Source: Leptospiraceae bacterium (GTDB lineage Bacteria > Spirochaetota > Leptospiria > Leptospirales > Leptospiraceae). Taken from it: DNA of 64,000 nt. Position numbers and translations under genes: made by a program. Positions 40,557 to 48,901 of the stretch are shown in pieces (position 1 is the stretch's first letter; each line of letters begins with the position of its first letter). Where the stretch lies: positions 124,001-188,000 of the forward strand of contig JACKPC010000006.1 of the NCBI GenBank assembly GCA_024233835.1. The letters are read 5' to 3'. Under the pieces are notes generated by a model that saw only the letters and a list, made by a program, of their open reading frames with translations, was not told the origin of the DNA and made no database searches.

Positions 40557-43214
40557 TTATAGGGACGAACGAAGAATTTCCCTCGGTTTGGATCCGATCT
40601 GAGGCCCAACATACCCTTTTTCTTCCATCATCTCCATTAAACGAGCCGCCTTGTTATAGCCTATTCTCATTCTCCTTTGCAGGTAACTGGCACTGGCTTT
40701 ATTTTCTGTTCGAACGATTTCCCAGGCTTCCTCAAATAAAGACTGGTCTTCATCAGAAAAAACCTCTGCAATGGGATCATCCTCAAGGTTTATCGAAACG
40801 TATTCAGGTGCTCCAAACTTCTGAGATTCATTCACAATTTTTTCAATTTCCTCTTCAGTGATATAGGGAGCCTGGATTCTCTGCAATTCTGAAGAAGTAG
40901 GAGACTTATATAAGAAATCACCTTTTCCCAATAGAGCATCCGCTCCATTATAATCGAGGATAATTTTTGAGTCTGTCTTCTGAGCTACATGAAAAGCAAT
41001 CCTTGCAGGACAGTTCGCCTTAATGAGACCGGTTATCACATCCACCGAAGGTCTCTGAGTAGCCATAACCAGGTGAATTCCCACCGCTCTGGATTTCTGA
41101 CTGATCCTGGTAATGTAATCTTCCAACTCCTTACCGGATACCATCATAAGATCCGAAAGCTCGTCGATACAAATTACAATATATGGCATTTTTCGATGAC
41201 GAATACCTGAACGAGTGTACATCCGATTTTCAACTTTATAGTTATAGCTCTTTAAATCGCGACATTTTAGATCAGAAACACAATTATACCTTGCTTCCAT
41301 TTCCTGAACCGCCCAGGCCAAAGCTTTACTGGCTTTACGAGGATCAGTTATCACCGGCATCAAAAGATGGGGAATATCTTCGTACAGAGCCAGCTCCACC
41401 ATTTTAGGATCTATCATGATAAAACGCAATTCCTCCGGAGACTTGGAAAAAATAAGAGATGAAATCATGGAGTTCATCGCAACCGATTTTCCCGAACCGG
41501 TAGTTCCGGCGATTAAAAGGTGTGGCAAACGATTCAATTCAATCGAAACATTATTACCGGAAATTCCCTTACCCAGAATAATTTTCAGATCACTAGAATC
41601 CTGTAGAAGCTGTGTTTCCTTGATAATGTCTCCCAAAAAAACATCGTCTCTTTTCTTATTCGGAACCTCAATTCCTATTGTCGATTTACCCGGAATCGGA
41701 GCTACAATCCGAATACTCTTAACAGCGAGGTAAAGTTTCAACTCATCTGCCAGGGATGTTATACGCGATAATTTCACTCCCTGCGGAATTGTTATTTCAT
41801 AACGTGTAATAATCGGACCTTTTTGAAAATCAACTACACGGGTCTCGTAGCCATATTCCCGAATAATTTGTTCAATTTTACGAGCCGTATTTAACTCATC
41901 TTCCTGTTTATCGATTCCCTTCTTTTTCTTTTCCGGATTGGATTTAAAGATTTTCTGAGAGATAAAATAATCCTTTTTTAAATTAAAATCAGGAACTAAA
42001 GAAGGAGAATCATTGATAAATTCTTTTTCTTTTTTTACTTCCGGTTTAGACTTTTCCGAATCGGCTTCTAATTTCAATCCTTCTTCGGTTTCTCCCGTAT
42101 TCCCGTTCTCTGCTTCCTTCGCAGGAAAAACAAAAGTACTGGCAATAGTAGAGGTCTTATTTCCGTCTTCTGAATCTACACCGGTTTCAGGTTTATAGGC
42201 AGTATTTAATTTCTGAACCAGCTCTCCACGAGTTTCCTGAAAATATACCTGTTTTTCAGAATCAGAAGTTATATAATCTTCTTCCTCCAATTCATAAGCA
42301 GAATCATCATTTTTACTTTTTAATTCAAAGGTTTCATATACTGTACTTACCCTGTATTCCGGATTAGTTTCGGTATACACTTCTGAGTAACCTGATTCAT
42401 AAACCGGCCTTCCTGCACTTTGCTCCTTAGGTTGAACCTTTCGAACTTCCACCCAGGGAACGTTGTGTGAGCTATGAACTGTTGCCCTTTTTATCCTATC
42501 TAAAAAGGAAGGATTTTCTTCCCTATCATCAGGAGAAACATGATTGTACCGAGTTTCCATTTCTTCCGTAAAGGGATCCAGGGTTCCTCCTTCCTTTCTC
42601 GTACTGAAGGAAGATATTTTATTCTGAATCTTCATTCGAAATCCCCAGATCTTTTCAGGTGCCTTAGTCATAAACTCATGCACCATATTTCCGGGCACAT
42701 GCTTCAAGATAACAAGATAGCCGTATAGGAAGAAACAGGTATTAAAAATAAAACGTCCGGGTGCTCCTATATTATTCCTCGAAAACTCAGAAATAAAGCT
42801 TCCGAAACGTCCTCCACCATCACGAATATCAATAAGATTATCCTCAAAAATATTAAAATAAATGGAAGTACTGAGAATAACTAAAACAGAGGATATTAAA
42901 ATCTGAACCAGATCAAAGCTTCGCTTTTGAAAGAAAAGTGTGCCATAAATTATAATAAGAAGTCCTATTTGATAGGCTCCTCTTCCGAGAATATAAAAAA
43001 GTCCGTAAGCATAATAATGACCTAATTTCCCGAATAGGTTTTTTATCTCCGGCCCATCATGAAAGGATATAAGGGAGAAAAAAGTAAATACACCAAGAAT
43101 TAAAAGGATATAAGGGATGTAAGGCTTTTCTTCCGCATCCAATTCAAAATAACTGGGTCTACGCTTCAGATATCTTGGACTATTCGCCTTACTTGTCTTT
43201 TTCTTTGCAGCCAT
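40557..43214 (-). CDS. ftsK: DNA translocase FtsK/SpoIIIE
   Basis: 885 residues. Four N-terminal membrane helices (about 30-180), a long acidic Ser/Glu linker (about 200-425), the alpha domain, then the motor with Walker A HLLIAGTTGSGKSVAMNSM and Walker B-type IVICIDELSDLMM. The C-terminal gamma winged helix (SLFEEAWEIVRTENKASASY to GYVGPQIGSKPREIL) reads polar motifs on DNA. It pumps chromosome ends at the septum. Full length for the family. Confidence 0.95.
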   Translation of the reverse strand: MAAKKKTSKANSPRYLKRRPSYFELDAEEKPYIPYILLILGVFTFFSLISFHDGPEIKNLFGKLGHYYAYGLFYILGRGAYQIGLLIIIYGTLFFQKRSFDLVQILISSVLVILSTSIYFNIFEDNLIDIRDGGGRFGSFISEFSRNNIGAPGRFIFNTCFFLYGYLVILKHVPGNMVHEFMTKAPEKIWGFRMKIQNKISSFSTRKEGGTLDPFTEEMETRYNHVSPDDREENPSFLDRIKRATVHSSHNVPWVEVRKVQPKEQSAGRPVYESGYSEVYTETNPEYRVSTVYETFELKSKNDDSAYELEEEDYITSDSEKQVYFQETRGELVQKLNTAYKPETGVDSEDGNKTSTIASTFVFPAKEAENGNTGETEEGLKLEADSEKSKPEVKKEKEFINDSPSLVPDFNLKKDYFISQKIFKSNPEKKKKGIDKQEDELNTARKIEQIIREYGYETRVVDFQKGPIITRYEITIPQGVKLSRITSLADELKLYLAVKSIRIVAPIPGKSTIGIEVPNKKRDDVFLGDIIKETQLLQDSSDLKIILGKGISGNNVSIELNRLPHLLIAGTTGSGKSVAMNSMISSLIFSKSPEELRFIMIDPKMVELALYEDIPHLLMPVITDPRKASKALAWAVQEMEARYNCVSDLKCRDLKSYNYKVENRMYTRSGIRHRKMPYIVICIDELSDLMMVSGKELEDYITRISQKSRAVGIHLVMATQRPSVDVITGLIKANCPARIAFHVAQKTDSKIILDYNGADALLGKGDFLYKSPTSSELQRIQAPYITEEEIEKIVNESQKFGAPEYVSINLEDDPIAEVFSDEDQSLFEEAWEIVRTENKASASYLQRRMRIGYNKAARLMEMMEEKGYVGPQIGSKPREILRSSL

Positions 43215-43268
43215 TAGTATCTATTATCGAAAGAACCTCTAAATCGTACAAGCATTTTTCGTATTGTA

Positions 43269-43721
43269 TTAGTGAGTTCCTGTAGAACCAAATCCCAGCT
43301 TCCCACGCTCCGTATCAGCTAAAACATCAACCTCTTCCCAGGAAATCCCGAAGCATTCTCGAACCAGTAACTGAGCGATGCGCATTCCGTGACTTACAAA
43401 AAATTCCTCGGAACCGAGATTCAGTAAAGGGATGAACACTTCACCCCTATAATCAGAATCTATAGTACCGGGAGAATTCGGAAGTAAAATTGCATTTCTT
43501 GTAGAAAAACCCGATCGCGGACGAATCTGGGCTTCATAATTTATCGGAATTTCCAAAGCTATGCCTGTGGGAACTAAAACAACCTTGCCATACGGTAGGG
43601 CAATTTCCCGTTCCGGACAGCAGGCAGATACATCATACGCTGCCGCTTCTCGGGTTTTCCTTTCAGGTAACGAAGCTTGCTGATGGAGCTTTTTTATCTT
43701 AATCGGAATTACTTTCATCAA
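43269..43721 (-). CDS. dut: dUTP diphosphatase
   Basis: 150 residues. All five dUTPase motifs: AAAYDVSAC, RPRSGFSTR, GTIDSDYRGE, GMRIAQLLV, RGKLGFGSTGTH. It hydrolyses dUTP to keep uracil out of DNA and supply dUMP; it forms trimers. The start overlaps the stop of the upstream peptidase by four bases (ATGA). Confidence 0.95.
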   Translation of the reverse strand: MMKVIPIKIKKLHQQASLPERKTREAAAYDVSACCPEREIALPYGKVVLVPTGIALEIPINYEAQIRPRSGFSTRNAILLPNSPGTIDSDYRGEVFIPLLNLGSEEFFVSHGMRIAQLLVRECFGISWEEVDVLADTERGKLGFGSTGTH

Positions 43722-44989
43722 ATACTCGTATCAATACGATTAATTGTGGATTTGCTCAAATCTCCAATTCCTGAAAAATGTAATCTTTCTATAGAAAATA
43801 TTTTTTCAATAGTTTCCTGTAAATCATCAATTTTCACTTTCTTTATAGCATCTGTCCGTTCTTTTAAGCTAAAATATCGGTTATAGTAAATTTCCTGTAG
43901 TGCGATATTCGTCATTCTCTGGTCCGGGGCTTCAAAACCGATGGACATAGCTCCAATCTGGTTGCTCTTCGCATCTTCCAGTTCACTTTTTGAAAAGCCT
44001 TCTGCCTTAACAAGACGCAACTCATTCATAATTGATTCTAAACAGTATTCAAACTTTTCTTTAGAAGTTCCGCAGGAAACACTGACAATACCGGTCCTTG
44101 AATAACTGGAAGGAAAGCAATTGATACTATAACACAAGCCTTTCTCTTCTCGAATTTTTTGGAATAGGCGGGAAGACATGCCCCCTCCCATAATAGTAGC
44201 AAAGAGAATCAGATGAATGATACTGGAAAGATTTCTGGCAAATCCGTCTGCTCCGAGTAAGAAGTTTACCTGTTCGAGTTTTCGACGAGTAAAATTTGTA
44301 GAAAAAGACTTATCGACTCCTACGGGAAGATTTTTCTTTTTACTACGCACCTGTCTCATTTCGGTAAAATATTTCTCTGCCAGATTTATAATTTCTTTCT
44401 CACTATGAGAAGAAGAAATTGAAAGAATCATTCTATCCGTAGTATAATGTTTTTTATAAAATGCTTTTAAGCTTTTTTCAGTTACAGAAGAAATAGATTC
44501 TCTTGTTCCGAGTATATCCCTTCCCAGAGAATCTCCGGAGAAAATATTACGAAAATAAAAATCATAAACAAAATCATCAGGTGAATCTTCATAACCTCTC
44601 ATTTCCTCTATAATCACCGCTGATTCATTTTGAATATCAGCCTCACGTAAAAGAGGTTGAAAGACCATGTCAGAAAGGATATCCAGACCGAGTTCAAGTC
44701 TATCTTTAATTAAAGTTACATAGAAGTAAGTATATTCTCGCGACGTAACTGCATTAATGTATCCACCTACTCGCTCAATTTCTTCGGCCTGTTCTTTAGC
44801 TGTTCTTTTTTTTGTACCCTTAAACAGCATATGCTCAAGAAAATGGGTATAGCCAAGTTCATTATGTTCTTCAAGACTGGAACCCAATTTTATCCAGACA
44901 CCAATAGAAGCACTGGCTGTATAGGGAGCTTTTTGGAAAAGAATGGTTAAACCATTGGGAAGTGTATGTTTTAAAACTGTATCTTTCAT
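43718..44989 (-). CDS. M16-family zinc peptidase
   Basis: 423 residues, processing-peptidase type. Inverted zinc motif HFLEH (His49, Glu52, His53) and the distal Glu in NESAVIIEEM. The second, inactive M16 half follows, with GGGMSSRLFQKIREEKGLCY, a conserved M16 motif. No signal peptide, so cytoplasmic. Gene order pnp-M16-dut is common in many bacteria and supports the call. Its substrate is unknown. Confidence 0.93.
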   Translation of the reverse strand: MKDTVLKHTLPNGLTILFQKAPYTASASIGVWIKLGSSLEEHNELGYTHFLEHMLFKGTKKRTAKEQAEEIERVGGYINAVTSREYTYFYVTLIKDRLELGLDILSDMVFQPLLREADIQNESAVIIEEMRGYEDSPDDFVYDFYFRNIFSGDSLGRDILGTRESISSVTEKSLKAFYKKHYTTDRMILSISSSHSEKEIINLAEKYFTEMRQVRSKKKNLPVGVDKSFSTNFTRRKLEQVNFLLGADGFARNLSSIIHLILFATIMGGGMSSRLFQKIREEKGLCYSINCFPSSYSRTGIVSVSCGTSKEKFEYCLESIMNELRLVKAEGFSKSELEDAKSNQIGAMSIGFEAPDQRMTNIALQEIYYNRYFSLKERTDAIKKVKIDDLQETIEKIFSIERLHFSGIGDLSKSTINRIDTSI

Positions 44990-45133
44990 ATTGGAGAGAA
45001 AACGGGCCTGTTTTATATCCTTTAAATTTTTCTGCTTTTTCAGAAATTAAATTTAAGCATATTTAGGGCACTAAAAGTTTCAAGTAAAACCTTAAGTAAT
45101 CTAAACAGATAAATCCTCATTTTTTCGAATAGC

Positions 45134-45157
45134 AAGCGAACCATCGATGGTTCGCTT
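45134..45157. repeat. Dispersed palindromic repeat, copy 2
   Basis: Perfect 24-bp palindrome (arms AAGCGAACCATC) in the 204-bp gap between pnp and the M16 gene. On the minus strand it continues TTGCTATTCGAAAAAATGAG, matching the flank of the copies at 30242 and 61799. Not followed by a T run, so not a standard terminator. Confidence 0.7.
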
Positions 45158-45193
45158 ACAATTCCGAGTTTTGAAGGGTATCCAAACAGGTGT

Positions 45194-47290
45194 TTATTCT
45201 GTATTCAATGCATCCTTTCTGGATAAATCAATTTTTCCGCTTCTATCAAGGTTTAATACCTTAACGCGAATTACATCTCCTTCCTTAACCACATCCCGAA
45301 CCTTGGCTACGCGCTTGGTGTCCAGTTTAGAAATATGACAGAGTCCTTCTTTACCGGGAAGTATCTCAACAAAAGCTCCAAAATCAGCAATTCGTTTCAC
45401 CACCCCTTCATAAATCTTGCCGGGCTCAACCTCTGCAAAGATTCCATCAATTAATTGAGAAGCAAGGTTTGCAGAATCTTGATTTGGACTGGCAATGGTA
45501 ATTCTCCCATCATCATCGATATTAATCTCAGATTTACTTTTCTCAATGATTGCTCGAATGTTCTTACCACCGGGACCTATCAACTCACCGATTCTGTCCT
45601 TGGGAATGGTTTTAAAAGAAATCCGGGGAGCCAGTTCCGAAATAGAATCAGCTACTTTTGAAATATAACGTTCCATTTCAGAAAGAATGTGCATCCTGCC
45701 TTTTTCAGCTTTACTAAAAGCATCAAGCATAATCTCAAAGCTGATACCTTTTACCTTTAAGTCCATCTGGAATGCAGTGATTCCCTTACGTGTACCCGCC
45801 ACCTTAAAGTCCATATCACCAAAATGGTCTTCAATACCGGCGATATCAGAAAGAATAGCGTATTGGTTATTCGCACCCGTAATAAGTCCCATCGCGATAC
45901 CGGCTACCGGTGCTTTAATAGGAACACCACCGGACATAAGAGCCAGAGTTCCACTACAGACAGTTGCCATAGAGCTGGAACCATTAGATTCTAAAATCTC
46001 AGAAACGATGCGAATTACATAAGGAAATTCATTAAAATCCGGAAGAATATTTTTCAAGGATCTTTCAGCCAGATGACCGTGACCGATTTCCCTTCTTCCC
46101 GGACCGGAAGAACGTCTTACTTCTCCAACCGAATAGGGCGGAAAATTATAGTGCAGCATGAACTGCTTTTCTTTTTGCCCTTCCAGGTTTTCATATTTCT
46201 GCATATCCCCTACGGTTCCCAGAGTTACTACACCCAGAGATTGGGTCTGTCCCCTGGTAAAAACAGCTGAACCATGAGCACTGGGAAGCACATCCAATTC
46301 GCAGGTAATCTGACGGATTTCATCCAATTTACGACCATCTGCACGGAGACCTTCAGTAAATATTAAATCCCTTACAACTTCTGCTTCAATTTCATGAAGA
46401 TAATTTTTAACATCTTTTAATTCCTCTTCACTTACATTTTGAGATTTAAAGTAATCCAGAGTTTCCTGGTTAATATCTTTAATATCTTTATTTCTTGTGA
46501 GTTTATCAGAATTTCGATTTGCCTTTGAAATTCTGTCAAAAGCAAAGACACGAATTTTCTCTTTTAATTCCGGATTAATAATCTTTAGATTAACAGTTCG
46601 CTTATTTTCTTCTGCAGCTACCTGAGTAATTATTTCCCTTTGCATTCCAACAATTTGTTTGATGTATTCATGGGCTTCTTTTAAGGCTTCGAGAAGTTCA
46701 GCATTACTTAATTCCTTAGCTTCGCCTTCAATCATCACAATGGATTCTGCTGTTCCTGCCACCACCATATCCAGGTCAGATTTCAGCATTTCCTCGTTTG
46801 TTGGATTTATTTTGATTACTCCATCAATTCTTCCAACTCTTGCTCCACCAATAGGAGAAGAAAAAGGAATATTGGATACTGCAAGTGCACAACTTGCAGC
46901 ATTCAGAGCATGTCCCTGAACAGAGACCTGTTTGTCTGCGGAAAGGACGGTGACAATTAACTGTACCTCAGAAAAATATCCTTCCGGAAAAAGAGGACGA
47001 ATCGGTCGGTCGATAATCCTTGAAAGTAGAATTTCTTGCTCACTTGGTTTGGATTCTCTTTTTATATAACCGCCCGGAAACTTTCCAACCGAATACATTT
47101 TTTCTACGTATTCGCAGGTGAGAGGAAAGAAGTCCTGGCCTTCTCTGGGTTCTTCAGCTGCACAAACCGTGGCAAGCAGGACCAGGTTTCCTATTCGGTA
47201 AACAACAGCACCATCCGCTTGCTTGGCCCAGTTGCCTGTTTCTATCTTAAGCTCTTCACCACCGATAGTGGCTTTATATGTATATGCCAT
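45194..47290 (-). CDS. pnp: Polyribonucleotide nucleotidyltransferase (PNPase)
   Basis: 698 residues. Two RNase PH domains (about 1-215 and 310-540), a KH domain (IGELIGPGGKNIRAIIEKSK) and an S1 domain (GKIYEGVVKRIADFGAFVEI). 3'-5' phosphorolytic RNA degradation, core of the degradosome. Motifs GGYIKRESKPSEQEILLSRI and FPPYSVGEVRRSSGPGRREI are typical. It lies directly after rpsO, the usual rpsO-pnp pair. Confidence 0.96.
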   Translation of the reverse strand: MAYTYKATIGGEELKIETGNWAKQADGAVVYRIGNLVLLATVCAAEEPREGQDFFPLTCEYVEKMYSVGKFPGGYIKRESKPSEQEILLSRIIDRPIRPLFPEGYFSEVQLIVTVLSADKQVSVQGHALNAASCALAVSNIPFSSPIGGARVGRIDGVIKINPTNEEMLKSDLDMVVAGTAESIVMIEGEAKELSNAELLEALKEAHEYIKQIVGMQREIITQVAAEENKRTVNLKIINPELKEKIRVFAFDRISKANRNSDKLTRNKDIKDINQETLDYFKSQNVSEEELKDVKNYLHEIEAEVVRDLIFTEGLRADGRKLDEIRQITCELDVLPSAHGSAVFTRGQTQSLGVVTLGTVGDMQKYENLEGQKEKQFMLHYNFPPYSVGEVRRSSGPGRREIGHGHLAERSLKNILPDFNEFPYVIRIVSEILESNGSSSMATVCSGTLALMSGGVPIKAPVAGIAMGLITGANNQYAILSDIAGIEDHFGDMDFKVAGTRKGITAFQMDLKVKGISFEIMLDAFSKAEKGRMHILSEMERYISKVADSISELAPRISFKTIPKDRIGELIGPGGKNIRAIIEKSKSEINIDDDGRITIASPNQDSANLASQLIDGIFAEVEPGKIYEGVVKRIADFGAFVEILPGKEGLCHISKLDTKRVAKVRDVVKEGDVIRVKVLNLDRSGKIDLSRKDALNTE

Positions 47291-47308
47291 TTCGTATCCT
47301 GGTTAGAA

Positions 47309-47575
47309 TTATTTTCTAAGTCCTAATTTTTGAATCAGCTCTCTATATCTGGTAATGTCCTTCTTCTTGAGATAATCCAAAAGTTTCTTTCTCTGATTTA
47401 CCAGACCAATCAAACCTCTTCTGGAATGAAAGTCCTTTCTATGAGTAGAAAAATGGTTATTCAGATCATCAATTCTGGCTGTTAGAAGAGATATTTGAAC
47501 TTCAGGAGAACCAGTATCCTGATCATTTTGCTTATTAGCTTCGATTATCGCTTTTTTTTGTTCTGTTGTTATCAT
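47309..47575 (-). CDS. rpsO: 30S ribosomal protein S15
   Basis: 88 residues, full length. TGSPEVQISLLTARIDDLNN, HFSTHRKDFHSRRGLIGLVN and RKKLLDYLKKKDITRYRELI are the S15 signature regions. It binds 16S rRNA and nucleates the platform of the small subunit. 58 bp after truB and 18 bp before pnp. Confidence 0.96.
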   Translation of the reverse strand: MITTEQKKAIIEANKQNDQDTGSPEVQISLLTARIDDLNNHFSTHRKDFHSRRGLIGLVNQRKKLLDYLKKKDITRYRELIQKLGLRK

Positions 47576-47633
47576 TCGTATTGACTACCTTTCATTCTAT
47601 TATTATTCCTTAAGCTTAAAAACCCCTGAGATT

Positions 47634-48518
47634 TCAAGCAAAAACACGCAAATACCTGTATGCATAATTCAGTTTTTTTTCTTTCGTGCTACAAAGTGCA
47701 CAAATCTTACCGGAATCAGATTCTAAAATAAATTCTCCACCCGGTAAATTTTCAAGGTTTAAAAACACCCCGTTTCTTACAAACTTTTCCTGATTTTTTC
47801 CGATTTGAAGAACAGGTATTTTCAAAAGCTCTTTTATTGAAAAAACTCTCAAAGAACCTTTTTCGGCATCTTCTAAAGAATTAGCATCCCTACTATCAAT
47901 ATCTCCGATTCTTTCCCGTTTCAAACCCGCCAGATGAGCCGGGATTCCCCATTCTTCAGAAAGATCCATGGCAATCTTTCGAATGTATGTACCAGCACTC
48001 ACTTCCAGGCGAAAAGAACAGCTCAAATCTTCAAAGCCTAAAAACTCTGAGTTATATACTTGAATCGGTCTGGACTTTACCGTAAATTGAATCCCTTTAC
48101 GAAAAAGTTCCGCCTGTCGTTTCCCTTTTACCTTTAATGCAGATACTTTCGGGGGAACCTGCTCTTTTCTTTCGACCAGATGTTCAATATCTTTTTGAAT
48201 CCGAATTTCTAAATCTTGAAGTTTTTCACGAAGAGATTCTTCTTCCATTGAATTCAGAACCTCGCCATCCCGATCACCAGAATCTGTAAATTTACCAAAA
48301 CTTAACTTTGCAAGATACTGCTTTTTTTCTGTTAAAAAAAATGAAGAAAAGGTTGTATAAGCTCCAAAGGGAAGAATTAATAATCCTTCTGCAAACTTAT
48401 CAAGGGTTCCGGTATGTCCTAGCTTCTTCCTATCAGAAGCTCGCTTCACAATCCGAACCAGATCTGCTGAAGTCATCCCTTCGGGTTTATTTACAAGAAA
48501 AAAACCCGACTCCTCTAT
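47634..48518 (-). CDS. truB: tRNA pseudouridine-55 synthase TruB, probable non-canonical start
   Basis: About 294 residues if started at 48518. It makes pseudouridine 55 in tRNA. Catalytic region GHTGTLDKFAEGLLILPFG (Asp in TLD). The conserved N-terminal KPxGxTS motif is encoded as ESGFFLVNKPEGMTSADLV, so the first ATG (48476) lies inside the motif and cannot be the true start. Between the in-frame TGA inside rbfA and this motif there is no ATG, GTG or TTG. GGAGGA (48530-48525) sits six bases ahead of an ATA at 48518 and three ahead of an ATC at 48521. Either a rare AUA/AUC start or an indel is implied. Overlaps the rbfA end. Confidence 0.85.
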   Translation of the reverse strand: MEESGFFLVNKPEGMTSADLVRIVKRASDRKKLGHTGTLDKFAEGLLILPFGAYTTFSSFFLTEKKQYLAKLSFGKFTDSGDRDGEVLNSMEEESLREKLQDLEIRIQKDIEHLVERKEQVPPKVSALKVKGKRQAELFRKGIQFTVKSRPIQVYNSEFLGFEDLSCSFRLEVSAGTYIRKIAMDLSEEWGIPAHLAGLKRERIGDIDSRDANSLEDAEKGSLRVFSIKELLKIPVLQIGKNQEKFVRNGVFLNLENLPGGEFILESDSGKICALCSTKEKKLNYAYRYLRVFA

Positions 48519-48883
48519 GATTCTTCCTCCTGCAACAAAGCCGGTTTGGATCGATCAATTAATTCATTAACTTCAAGACTTTTAATATATTCTTCATCCC
48601 AAATAAACAATAGTTTTGGGGTTTCACGTAATTTTAACTCATTAGAAATGACGCTTTGCAGATAACCACTTGCATGTTTCAGGGCATCCAAAAGACGCTT
48701 TTTTCCCTTTTCATCACAATAAGAAGTTACCCATACCTTTACAAGGCTTAAATCAGGGCTTATGCTAGCTCTATGAATACTAACCAGTTGAATTCTCGGA
48801 TCTTTCACTTTTCCTGAGACAAAATGAGAAGCAAGAGTCCGAATGATAGCAGATTCAATTCTACTTTTTCTTATGGGATCCAA
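48515..48883 (-). CDS. rbfA: Ribosome-binding factor A
   Basis: 122 residues. KH-like fold with RKSRIESAIIRTLASHFVSG at the N-terminus, KDPRIQLVSIHRASISPDLS and VKVWVTSY, then LRETPKLLFIWDEEYIKSLE. It helps mature the 5' end of 16S rRNA in cold conditions. Between infB and truB in the standard order. The stop overlaps the proposed truB start. Confidence 0.93.
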   Translation of the reverse strand: MDPIRKSRIESAIIRTLASHFVSGKVKDPRIQLVSIHRASISPDLSLVKVWVTSYCDEKGKKRLLDALKHASGYLQSVISNELKLRETPKLLFIWDEEYIKSLEVNELIDRSKPALLQEEES

Positions 48884-48901
48884 ATGTGTTTACGATTCTC
48901 C

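Noticed and set aside
45134..45157. Intrinsic terminator of pnp
   Set aside because: The palindrome has no T run on the pnp strand and matches repeats found elsewhere.
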